Part shown: positions 23,132-30,347 of the stretch, in pieces | How positions within the stretch are numbered: the stretch's first letter is position 1 | Layout: every line of letters starts with the position of its first letter | Source of the DNA: a virus | Direction: 5' to 3' (one strand) | IMG/VR virus record: IMGVR_UViG_3300048586_000924 | Location: 1 to 40,980 of that record | Length of the DNA: 40,980 nt | Position numbers and translations under genes: made by a program | Notes under the pieces: model-generated | Told to the model about the DNA's origin: nothing | Seen by the model: the letters and a program-made list of their open reading frames with translations, nothing else | Database searches by the model: none

Positions 23132-23989
23132 ATGACGAAGCTTTCCGACACCCAGCGCGTGATCCTCAGCGCCGCCGCGCAGCACGAGATGGGCCTCGCC
23201 CGCGCACCGAAGACCCTGCCGGCAGCGGCCCGCAACGCGGTTTTCCGCAGCCTGATCAAGAACAACCTGCTGACCGAGATCAACGCGCCGCGGGAGCATG
23301 TCGGGCTGGGCTGGCGCCAGGACGACGACGGCACCTGGATCGTGGCGCGCATCACCGACGAGGGGCTGCGCGCCATCGGCATCGACCCGAACGAGGGCGA
23401 CGCGGTGGCCGGCGAGCCCGACTGCTCAAGCATCGAGGGGAGCGTGCCCGACACGGCGCCCACGGTGGCGCCGGCCGCGGAGCCCGCCGCACAGGACGGC
23501 ACGGTCGCCGAAGCCGCCCAGGCCGCGCCCCTGACGGAGGAGATCGCGATGCTGGACCAGGCCCTGGCGGTGCGCAGCGCCACGCCGCGCATCAGCCTGC
23601 GCGACGCTGCCGCGGGGGTGCTCGCCGCCTGGGATGACGAGGTCAATCGCGCGAGTGACATGATCGGCGCCCTGGACGCGCCGATGGAGGCACTGCGCAC
23701 CCTGCTCGCCGGCAAGCCCGCCCGCGTCGCGCGCGAAGCCGGCGCGCCGCGCAAGCCGCGCGAGGGCACCAAGCAGGAGCAGGTGCTCACCATGCTCCGC
23801 CGCGCCGAGGGTGCGACGGTCGCGCAGATCGCCGAGGCCACGGGGTGGGCACAGCACACGGTCCGCGGCTTCTTCGCCGGGCTGAAGAAGAAGGGCCACG
23901 CGGTCAAGGTGAAGTCGCGCGAGCGGATGGTCGGCCCGAACAAGACCGGCGCGAAGGGCTCCTTCACCATCTACGCCCTGGCGGAGTGA
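23132..23989 (+). CDS. DUF3489 winged-helix protein with long N-terminal domain
   Basis: A 285-aa protein. The C-terminal 70 residues match DUF3489: TKQEQVLTMLRRAEGATVAQI, then ATGWAQHTVRGFFAGLKKKGH and a strand pair ending FTIYALAE. This is a winged helix that probably binds DNA. The N-terminal 90 residues also resemble a helix-turn-helix/wing (SDTQRVILSAAAQHEMGLA...), joined by an Ala/Pro/Glu linker. It may regulate transcription of the packaging genes just downstream, but no target is known. The start at 23132 has GGAGACCACC before it; a longer upstream frame crosses the preceding gene and the spacer. Confidence 0.75.
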   Translation: MTKLSDTQRVILSAAAQHEMGLARAPKTLPAAARNAVFRSLIKNNLLTEINAPREHVGLGWRQDDDGTWIVARITDEGLRAIGIDPNEGDAVAGEPDCSSIEGSVPDTAPTVAPAAEPAAQDGTVAEAAQAAPLTEEIAMLDQALAVRSATPRISLRDAAAGVLAAWDDEVNRASDMIGALDAPMEALRTLLAGKPARVAREAGAPRKPREGTKQEQVLTMLRRAEGATVAQIAEATGWAQHTVRGFFAGLKKKGHAVKVKSRERMVGPNKTGAKGSFTIYALAE

Positions 23990-24023
23990 AGCATCTCAGC
24001 CACGCCACTGAACATGATCGGGA

Positions 24024-24052
24024 GCGCCGGGGATCATTCAGATTCCCGGCGC
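24024..24052 (+). terminator. Hairpin terminator after the DUF3489 gene
   Basis: GCGCCGGGGATC (24024-24035) pairs with GATTCCCGGCGC (24041-24052) around ATTCA: 12 bp with one G-U pair, followed by CTTAT. It lies 34 bp after the preceding stop. Confidence 0.65.
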
Positions 24053-24077
24053 CTTATCGAGTTGGCTGCGCTCCGAC

Positions 24078-24105
24078 ACAGCGCGAATCGTCCGTCACGC
24101 GCAGG
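24078..24105 (+). promoter_or_regulatory. 28-bp conserved leader element, copy 2
   Basis: The second copy of the element at 22743-22770, with 26 of 28 bases shared. It follows the terminator and ends 30 bp before the ATG at 24136, with the same GAGACG-rich ribosome site between. Its place after a terminator favours a promoter function. Confidence 0.6.
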
Positions 24106-24135
24106 GCAGCCCGCCCCGCCGAGACGGAGACGACG

Positions 24136-24336
24136 ATGAACACCACCATCCTCCCGCACCAGACTGCAGAAGGCCCGCAGGATCGCGCCGCCTGGCAGCA
24201 GCTTCTCGCCACCGCGCCGCGCGGCACGGACAGCGTGGGACGCGCCACCATTCAGGTCTGCACCGCCAGCGACGGGCGCGGGATCTTCGCTACGGTGGAC
24301 TACGCCACTTGGCAGACCGAGAAGGAGGAGGGCTGA
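24136..24336 (+). CDS. Small 66-aa protein
   Basis: Not recognised. It has a compact C-terminal part with strands (RATIQVCTASDGRGIFATVDYATWQ). Its stop overlaps the next ATG (TGATG). It is preceded by GGAGACGACG and the 28-bp leader shared with the gene at 22800, suggesting co-regulation of the two sites. Confidence 0.65.
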   Translation: MNTTILPHQTAEGPQDRAAWQQLLATAPRGTDSVGRATIQVCTASDGRGIFATVDYATWQTEKEEG

Positions 24337-24617
24337 TGCCCTCCGAGCAACGCTGGATCATCCTGGCGCAGGACGGGCGGCACGTGACCATGGGCCGCGC
24401 CGCACCGCCGAGCGAGGCCGAGGTCGAAGCCGCCGCCGCGGCACTTGCCGCGCAGGGGCTGGCGGGATGGCTCGCCACGCTGGACGGAAACTACTGGTCG
24501 CGCCGCCGCGTGGCGCTCGCGCCGGTGCAGATGCTCGGCGACGGCGCCACGCTGGATTGGCCCGCCGCCATCACCGCCTTTGAAGCCGCTCGTCAGCACG
24601 CACTGCGCCCCCGATAA
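24336..24617 (+). CDS. Small 93-aa protein, coupled to the preceding gene
   Basis: Not recognised. It begins with a strand pair (QRWIILAQDGRHVTMGRAAPPS), followed by an Ala-rich helix (EAEVEAAAAALAAQGLAGWLATLDG) and a C-terminal helix. The length and the RHVTMGR-type start resemble small proteins next to phage terminase genes. The start at 24336 is set by the TGATG overlap. Possibly part of packaging or its regulation; no firm assignment. Confidence 0.6.
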   Translation: MPSEQRWIILAQDGRHVTMGRAAPPSEAEVEAAAAALAAQGLAGWLATLDGNYWSRRRVALAPVQMLGDGATLDWPAAITAFEAARQHALRPR

Positions 24618-24659
24618 GCACCCGCGCAGTCCATCCTCGTGCGGCGGGAGGTCGCCGCT

Positions 24660-25175
24660 ATGCCCGAGCTGACCGCCTCCACGCGTGAGGCCGCGCGGCG
24701 CCTCGGCGTCAGCGACACCGCCATCCACAAAGCCGAACGCGCGGGCCGCATCGCCCGCGAGCCGGACGGTCAGTGGGACATCGACAAGACCCGCCGCCGC
24801 CTGACCGAGACCGCCGATCCCGCCCGCTCGCCCCTGGCCAGCGGCGCCGGTGCGGAGGGCACGCCCTTCGCCCGGCTGAAGGTCGCGCAGCTCGCGCTGA
24901 AGGTGGAGGCGCAGCGCCTCTCGCTGGACGAGACCAAGCGCCGCCTGCTCGATGTCACCGAGGCCAATGCCGCCCTCGACGAGATCGGCAGCACCATGCG
25001 CGACGCGCTGCTGAACTGGCCAGCCCGCGTCTCGGGCCTGATCGCCGCCGAGATGGGCGTCGACCCGCATCTGCTGCAGACCATCCTGCAGAGCCACATC
25101 AACGACCTGCTGACGGAGGCGGCCGATCGCTTCGATCCAGCAGGCCTCGGAGGGGACCGGTCTTCGCAGCCGTGA
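24660..25175 (+). CDS. Terminase small subunit-like protein (Nu1 type)
   Basis: A 171-aa protein. Residues 1-50 form a winged HTH (TREAARRLGVSDTAIHKAERAGRI, then the wing DGQWDIDKTR), as in lambda Nu1. After a linker, a long helix (RLKVAQLALKVEAQRLSLDETKRRLL) and a C-terminal helical part match the oligomerisation region of this family. It would recognise the phage packaging site and recruit the large subunit encoded 4 bp after its stop. The start at 24660 has GGGAGGT 8 bp before it; a GTG seven codons upstream is possible. Confidence 0.8.
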   Translation: MPELTASTREAARRLGVSDTAIHKAERAGRIAREPDGQWDIDKTRRRLTETADPARSPLASGAGAEGTPFARLKVAQLALKVEAQRLSLDETKRRLLDVTEANAALDEIGSTMRDALLNWPARVSGLIAAEMGVDPHLLQTILQSHINDLLTEAADRFDPAGLGGDRSSQP

Positions 25176-25179
25176 GCAT

Positions 25180-27105
25180 GTGCGCCGGCGCGTGGGCGCG
25201 ATGCTGCGCCCTCCGCCGCAGCTCACCGTCTCGGAATGGGCCGAGCGGCATCGCATGCTCGGCAGCCGCGCCTCGGCCGAGCCGGGCCCGTGGCGGACCA
25301 ACCGCACGCCCTACCTGAAGGACGTGATGGACGCGCTTTCGGCGGTGCATCCGGCCCGCCGCGTCGTGTTCATGAAGGGCGCGCAGGTCGGGGCCACGGA
25401 GAGCGGCAACAACTGGCTCGGCTACATCATGCACCACGTGCCGGCGCCCGCGCTGGCGGTGCAGCCGACCGTGGAACTGGCCAAGCGCTTCTCCCGCCAA
25501 CGCATCGACCCGCTGCTGGAGGAAACGCCGGCTCTGCGGGAACGGGTGGCGCCAGCGCGGGCCCGTGACAGCGGCAACACCATGCTGTCGAAGGAATTCC
25601 CCGGCGGCATCCTGGTGCTGACCGGGGCCAACAGCGCGGTCGGGCTGCGCTCGATGACGGCGCGGTTCCTCTTCCTCGACGAGGTGGATGCCTATCCCGG
25701 CGACGTCGCCGGCGAGGGTGATCCCATCGCGCTCGCCGAGGCGCGCGCCCGCACTTTCGGCTGGCGGCGAAAGGCCTTCCTGGTCAGCACGCCCACCATC
25801 GCCGGGCGCAGCCGGATCGAGCGCGAGTACCTGGCTTCCGACCAGCGGCGGTTCTTTGTGCCGTGCGCCGAATGCGGGGAGACGCAGTGGCTGCGGTTCG
25901 AGCGCCTGCTTTGGGAGAAGGGTGCGCCGGAGACGGCACGGTATCACTGCAGCGCCTGCGACCACCCGATGCAGGAGCACGACAAGACCGCCATGCTCAC
26001 TGGGGGGGAATGGCGCGCGACGGCCGAGGGCCAGGACCCGCACGCCATCGGCTTCCATATCTCTGCGCTGTACTCCCCGGTGGGCTGGCTCTCCTGGGAA
26101 CAGATCGCCCGGGATTGGGAGGCCGCCCAGGGCAAGCCCGATGACATCAAGACCTTCAAGAACACCGTCCTGGGCGAGACCTGGCAGGAGCAAGGCGAGG
26201 CGCCGGATTGGGAGCGCCTGGTCGAGCGCCGCGAGGACTTTCCGATGGGTGTGGTGCCGCCCGGCGCGCTGGTTCTGACCGCGGGCGTCGACGTCCAGGA
26301 CGATCGCCTGGAATGTGACATCTGGGGCTGGGCGGAGGGGTTTTCCTCCTGGCTCATCGACCACGTCGTGATTGTGGGTAGCCCGCGGGACCGCGAGCCC
26401 TGGGACGAACTCGCCACGCTGCTGGCCCGGGATTGGCCCCGCCAGGGCGGTGGCGCGATGCGCATCGCGCGGCTCTGCGTCGACACCGGCGGCCGGGACA
26501 CCGCCGCTGTCTATGGCCACCTCCGCCGCCTGCGGGATCCGCGCATCGCGCCCACCAAGGGCATCGACGGCTGGAACCGGGCACAGCCCGTCCAGGGCCC
26601 GACGCCGGTGGATGCACTCGTGAACGGCCAGAAGCTCCGCCGCGGCCTGAAGCTCTGGACCGTGTCGGTCTCGACCTGGAAGGCCGATCTCTATCGCCGG
26701 CTCTGGCTCGGCCGCGGCGATGCGGAGGAGTTGCCGCCCGGCTGGGTGCATCTGCCGCGCGCGATCAACGTCGAATGGGTCAAGCAGCTGGTCGCCGAGC
26801 AGCTGCGCACCACGAAGGATCGCCGCGGCTTCGCGCGGCAAGAATGGGCCAAGCTGCGCGAGCGGAACGAGGCGCTGGACTGCGCCGTGCTGGCCCGCGC
26901 CGCGCTCTGGCTGCTCGGTGCGGATCGGTATGGCGACCGCTTCTGGCAGCAGCTGCGGGACCAGATCGCCGATGCGCCCCTGCGGCCGAGCGAACTTCCC
27001 GCCGTTGGGAATGTCGCTGCTCAGTCGCCACCACCTGCGCCAGCCGCATCCGACACCCAGCGCCCGCGTGGCTGGCTCACGCCGCGCAGTGGCTGGCTTC
27101 GCTGA
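25180..27105 (+). CDS. Terminase large subunit, lambda GpA family
   Basis: A 641-aa packaging motor and nuclease. The ATPase part has the adenine/P-loop segment VFMKGAQVGATESG (about 64-77) and Walker B FLFLDEVDAY (Asp167, Glu168). A zinc site follows (CAEC...CSAC, about 228-265). The nuclease domain has AGVDVQDDRLE (Asp near 369), CVDTGG and the LDCAVLARAAL ending. GpA-type terminases often generate cohesive ends, so cos packaging is plausible. The start is uncertain: GTG at 25180 lies just after the previous stop, and ATG at 25201 is seven codons later. The C-terminal 40 residues are a variable Pro-rich tail. Confidence 0.95.
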   Translation: MRRRVGAMLRPPPQLTVSEWAERHRMLGSRASAEPGPWRTNRTPYLKDVMDALSAVHPARRVVFMKGAQVGATESGNNWLGYIMHHVPAPALAVQPTVELAKRFSRQRIDPLLEETPALRERVAPARARDSGNTMLSKEFPGGILVLTGANSAVGLRSMTARFLFLDEVDAYPGDVAGEGDPIALAEARARTFGWRRKAFLVSTPTIAGRSRIEREYLASDQRRFFVPCAECGETQWLRFERLLWEKGAPETARYHCSACDHPMQEHDKTAMLTGGEWRATAEGQDPHAIGFHISALYSPVGWLSWEQIARDWEAAQGKPDDIKTFKNTVLGETWQEQGEAPDWERLVERREDFPMGVVPPGALVLTAGVDVQDDRLECDIWGWAEGFSSWLIDHVVIVGSPRDREPWDELATLLARDWPRQGGGAMRIARLCVDTGGRDTAAVYGHLRRLRDPRIAPTKGIDGWNRAQPVQGPTPVDALVNGQKLRRGLKLWTVSVSTWKADLYRRLWLGRGDAEELPPGWVHLPRAINVEWVKQLVAEQLRTTKDRRGFARQEWAKLRERNEALDCAVLARAALWLLGADRYGDRFWQQLRDQIADAPLRPSELPAVGNVAAQSPPPAPAASDTQRPRGWLTPRSGWLR

Positions 27106-27117
27106 AGGAGCACGAGC

Positions 27118-27354
27118 ATGGACCCGACCGTCCTCGCCTGGGCGTTGGCCCAGCCTGCCGGCACCCGCGCCGCCGTGCTGGCCGCGGCCTTCACCGGCGG
27201 CACCACGCGCGTGACCTTCGATGGCCGCACCGTGGAATACCGCTCGCTGGATGAACTTGGCCGCGCGCTGTCGGTGCTGCATGCGGCCGAGAACACCGCC
27301 GCGCGCCGGCCGAGTGTGACCTTCGCCAGCTTCTCCCGCGAGGGAAGTAAGTGA
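27118..27354 (+). CDS. gpW-like head-tail joining protein
   Basis: A 78-aa protein with the gpW layout: N-terminal helix (LAWALAQPAGTRAAVLAAAF), a beta-hairpin (TRVTFDGRTVEYRSLDEL) and a C-terminal helix (LGRALSVLHAAEN). In lambda, gpW sits at the portal after packaging and lets the neck form. It lies between terminase and portal, as in lambda, and its stop overlaps the portal ATG (TGATG). GAAGGAGCACGAGC before the ATG supplies a ribosome site. Confidence 0.85.
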   Translation: MDPTVLAWALAQPAGTRAAVLAAAFTGGTTRVTFDGRTVEYRSLDELGRALSVLHAAENTAARRPSVTFASFSREGSK

Positions 27355-28835
27355 TGGGGCGTCTCCGCGATGCCTGGCACGCGCTGCGGGGCTACGCCGC
27401 GGCGCAGGACAGCCGCGTCTCGAGCTGGGCCGCATCCGGCAGCAGCGCCACGGCCGAGGTCGGCGCCGCCGCACCCACCGTGGCGCGCCGCGCCCGCGAT
27501 GCCGTGCGCAACGATCCCTACGCCGCGCGTATCGTCGATCTCTGGACCGGCAATGCCGTCGGCGCCGGCATCACGACGCGCTGGCCGGACAAGCCCCATG
27601 CCGAGGCTTGGCGCCGCTGGTCCGACAGCACCGCCTGCGATGCCGAGGGTCGCCTCGACCTTTACGGCCTGCAGGCGCTGGTCATGCGGGCGGTGGTCGA
27701 GAGCGGCGAATGCTTCGTGCGGTTGCTGCCGGCCGACATCACGCCCGCCAATCCGATCGGCCTGCGCCTGCAGGTGCTGGAAAGCGACCACCTCGACGCG
27801 GCACGTCAGGGCGTCATCGACGGCATCCCCACGCTGCAGGGCATCGGCCTCGGCGAGGCCGGCGAGCCGGTCGGCTATTGGCTGCACCGCGTGCATCCCG
27901 GTGCCTCCTGGGTGCTGCCGGGCGGCGCCACCTGGCTCAGCAGCCAGCGCGTGCCGGCGCGCGACGTGCTGCACATCTATCGCAAGCGCCGGCCCGGCCA
28001 GCTGCGCGACGTGTCCTGGCTCGCCCCGGTGCTGACCCGGCTGCGCGACCTCGGCGACTACGAGGCCGCGCTGCTGATGAAGGCCAAGATCGAGGCCTGC
28101 CTGGCCGCGGTGGTGTCCGAGGATGGCGACGATGCCATGACCGGCCTGGCCTCGGGCCTGCTGCGCGACGCCCAGGGCCGCACGGTGGAGAGCTTCGAGC
28201 CGGGGATGATCCTGTATCGTCGCGGCATGGGATCCGTGGAGGTGGTGAATCCCTCCGGTGGTGGCAGCCACGCCGCCTTTGCGCGCCGCGCGCTGGAGGC
28301 CTCCGCGGTCGGCACCGGCCTGACCTACGACCAGGTCGCTGGCGATCTCACCCAGGCGAACTACTCCTCGCTCCGCGCCGGCAAGATCGAGTTCCGTCGG
28401 CTCTGCGAGCAGGTCCAGTACGGCATGCTCATCCCGATGCTGGTCCGCCCCATCGCGAATCGCTTCCACGCGCAGGGCGCGCTGCTTGGCCTGTGGGGGG
28501 CGGCGGTGCCGGACGGCCTGTCCCACGTCCCGCCGGCGCACGAGATGATCGACCCGCTGAAGGACACCACGGCGCTGATCGCCCAGGTCCGCGCCGGCTT
28601 CGTGCCGCAGCCCGAGGCGGTCGGCGCCTTTGGCTACGACTTCCGCCAGGTCGTCGAGATGATCCGCGAGGCGAATGCCCTGCTCGACGAGGCGGGCCTC
28701 TCGCTCGACAGCGATCCGCGCCGCGTCGCGAAGTCGGGCGCTGCCCAGGACGCCGCCCAGCTCGCCGCCATCGAGATCGCCGCCACTGGTGCCGCGTCGC
28801 CGCGCGCAGAGCCTGCCCCAGGAGCACAGCCATGA
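27354..28835 (+). CDS. Portal protein, lambda family
   Basis: A 493-aa portal subunit (lambda gpB family). Visible features are RRARDAVRNDPYAARIVDLW with GNAVGAGI near the N-terminus, the VVESGECFVRL strand, RDVLHIYRKRRPGQLRDVSW, and the C-terminal LTQANYSSLRAGKIEFRRL motif typical of the family. Twelve copies would form the DNA channel at one capsid vertex. The start at 27354 overlaps the gpW stop, and the stop overlaps the next gene's ATG, so the packaging and head genes are translationally coupled. A GTG at 27351 is an alternative start. Confidence 0.95.
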   Translation: MGRLRDAWHALRGYAAAQDSRVSSWAASGSSATAEVGAAAPTVARRARDAVRNDPYAARIVDLWTGNAVGAGITTRWPDKPHAEAWRRWSDSTACDAEGRLDLYGLQALVMRAVVESGECFVRLLPADITPANPIGLRLQVLESDHLDAARQGVIDGIPTLQGIGLGEAGEPVGYWLHRVHPGASWVLPGGATWLSSQRVPARDVLHIYRKRRPGQLRDVSWLAPVLTRLRDLGDYEAALLMKAKIEACLAAVVSEDGDDAMTGLASGLLRDAQGRTVESFEPGMILYRRGMGSVEVVNPSGGGSHAAFARRALEASAVGTGLTYDQVAGDLTQANYSSLRAGKIEFRRLCEQVQYGMLIPMLVRPIANRFHAQGALLGLWGAAVPDGLSHVPPAHEMIDPLKDTTALIAQVRAGFVPQPEAVGAFGYDFRQVVEMIREANALLDEAGLSLDSDPRRVAKSGAAQDAAQLAAIEIAATGAASPRAEPAPGAQP

Positions 28836-30325
28836 TCGCAGGCGCCTACGACTGGACCGACGACATGCTCAAGATCAAGAGCATGCAGAAGAAGTTCCGC
28901 GACAGCTTCAACGGCACGGAGATCAATCCGGCGCGCTGGGAGATCGCGTCGACCGGTGGCGGCATCACCCACACCGTGGCCGATGGTGCGGTCACCATCT
29001 CCACCGGCACCACGCTCGACGATGAGCTGACGCTCACCAGCCGGACCACCTTCACCATCCCGCTCCGGGTCATGGTGGCGGTGAACATGAGCCAGCGCAT
29101 CGTCGGCCAGTCGGTCTGGCTCGAGCTGGTCAGCATCGATCCCACCACCGCCCAGCCGGACGGGCGCAGCGCGGCCGCCTGGCGGCTGGATGGCGCCAGC
29201 GCCACGCTCGCCAACTACGAGGTCGCCAGCGAGGGCGCGCCGCGGCTGGGCAGCACCTCCGGCAGCACCATCCCGACCACCGCGCCCGCGGGCTGGTCGG
29301 TGCTGGAGCTCGAGCCGACCAACGACGAGTGCTACTTCCATGGCCGGTTGATCGACACCACCGCGGCACGCTCCAACTCCTATGTCCGCCACCAGCAGAT
29401 CCCGGAGCCGAATGCGCTGTATCGCTTTCGCATCCGGGTGCGGAACCGCCAGTACATCAACGGCATCTCGGCGGTGGCGAACAACGGCGGCGGTGCGGTG
29501 CGCATCACCCGCGCGGCGCATGGCTTTGCCACCAACGACGTGGTGACGGTCGCCGATGTCTCGGGCGTGCCGGGGGCGAATGGCACCTTCACGATCACGG
29601 TGATCGACGCGAACAGCTTCGACCTGGTCGGCTCGACCTTCACCGGCGCGTATCTGAACACGGGCTGGGCCTCGGTCTCGCGCAACTTGGCGCCGGCGTC
29701 GAATACCGACATCAAGGTCCAGTTCGTCACCATCGCGGACTACGCCGAACTGACGACGGAAATCACGGCCGGCCGCGGGCAGTCGGTCGCTGGCCAGGGG
29801 CTGGGCGTGAACGTGCTCAGCACCGTGCCGCCGACGGTCACGCCCGTGGGTGGTCAGGCGCGCAACACGAGCGGCGCGGTGCCAGTGCTGGCGGCCACCG
29901 GCTACTCGGCCAACCCGGTCGCTGTCACCACGGCGCGTGGCGTCGATCTGCTGGCGACGCTGATCGGGGCTCTGGTGACCAAGCCCTACGCGATCCCGGA
30001 GGCGGACTGGCAGTATGCCGCCGCCGCGGGCGGGATCATCAACACCACCGACGTGGTGCTTCGGGCGGCGGCTGCGGCCGGCATCCGCAACTACGTGACC
30101 TCGATCGACCTCCGCAACGCGCATCCGACGGTGGCGACCGAGGTGGTGATCAAGGATGGGGCGACGGTGATCTGGCGGCAGTTGCTGGCGGCGGCGATGC
30201 CGGCGCCGGTCGAGATCACCTTCCCGACGCCGCTGCGCGGCACCGCGGCCACGGCGATGAACGTCGCCTGCATCACCACCGGCGCGCAGGTCTACGTCAA
30301 CGCGCAGGGCTTCGCCGCGCCGTAA
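28832..30325 (+). CDS. Structural protein with concanavalin-like N-terminus and FCCH-like domain
   Basis: A 497-aa protein of unusual make-up. The first 190 residues look like a lectin/LamG-type beta-sandwich (FRDSFNGTEINPARWEI, then alternating strands). Residues about 228-285 match the E1-FCCH-type domain found in many phage surface proteins (HGFATNDVVTVADVSG, NGTFTITVIDANSFDL). The C-terminal 150 residues contain more strands, with a module reminiscent of phage tail or decoration proteins. It probably sits on the virion surface as capsid decoration or a receptor-binding part. Its position between portal and protease, coupled to the portal by ATGA, is atypical for a fibre. No ubiquitin-related activity is implied. 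Confidence 0.7.
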   Translation: MIAGAYDWTDDMLKIKSMQKKFRDSFNGTEINPARWEIASTGGGITHTVADGAVTISTGTTLDDELTLTSRTTFTIPLRVMVAVNMSQRIVGQSVWLELVSIDPTTAQPDGRSAAAWRLDGASATLANYEVASEGAPRLGSTSGSTIPTTAPAGWSVLELEPTNDECYFHGRLIDTTAARSNSYVRHQQIPEPNALYRFRIRVRNRQYINGISAVANNGGGAVRITRAAHGFATNDVVTVADVSGVPGANGTFTITVIDANSFDLVGSTFTGAYLNTGWASVSRNLAPASNTDIKVQFVTIADYAELTTEITAGRGQSVAGQGLGVNVLSTVPPTVTPVGGQARNTSGAVPVLAATGYSANPVAVTTARGVDLLATLIGALVTKPYAIPEADWQYAAAAGGIINTTDVVLRAAAAAGIRNYVTSIDLRNAHPTVATEVVIKDGATVIWRQLLAAAMPAPVEITFPTPLRGTAATAMNVACITTGAQVYVNAQGFAAP

Positions 30326-30347
30326 GGCGCCGCCCCAGGAGCATCCC

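Noticed and set aside
25099-27474. Long open frame on the minus strand opposite the terminase large subunit (similar long ones opposite 12796-14370, 30297-32561 and 38379-40811)
   Set aside because: These mirror the codon structure of clear phage genes on the plus strand in GC-rich DNA, give Arg/Gly/Ala/His-rich translations without motifs, and run through gene boundaries.
28832-30325. Ubiquitin-like conjugation system suggested by the FCCH-like domain
   Set aside because: The domain is common in phage structural proteins as an isolated beta module; no E1 adenylation, E2 or ubiquitin-like gene is nearby.
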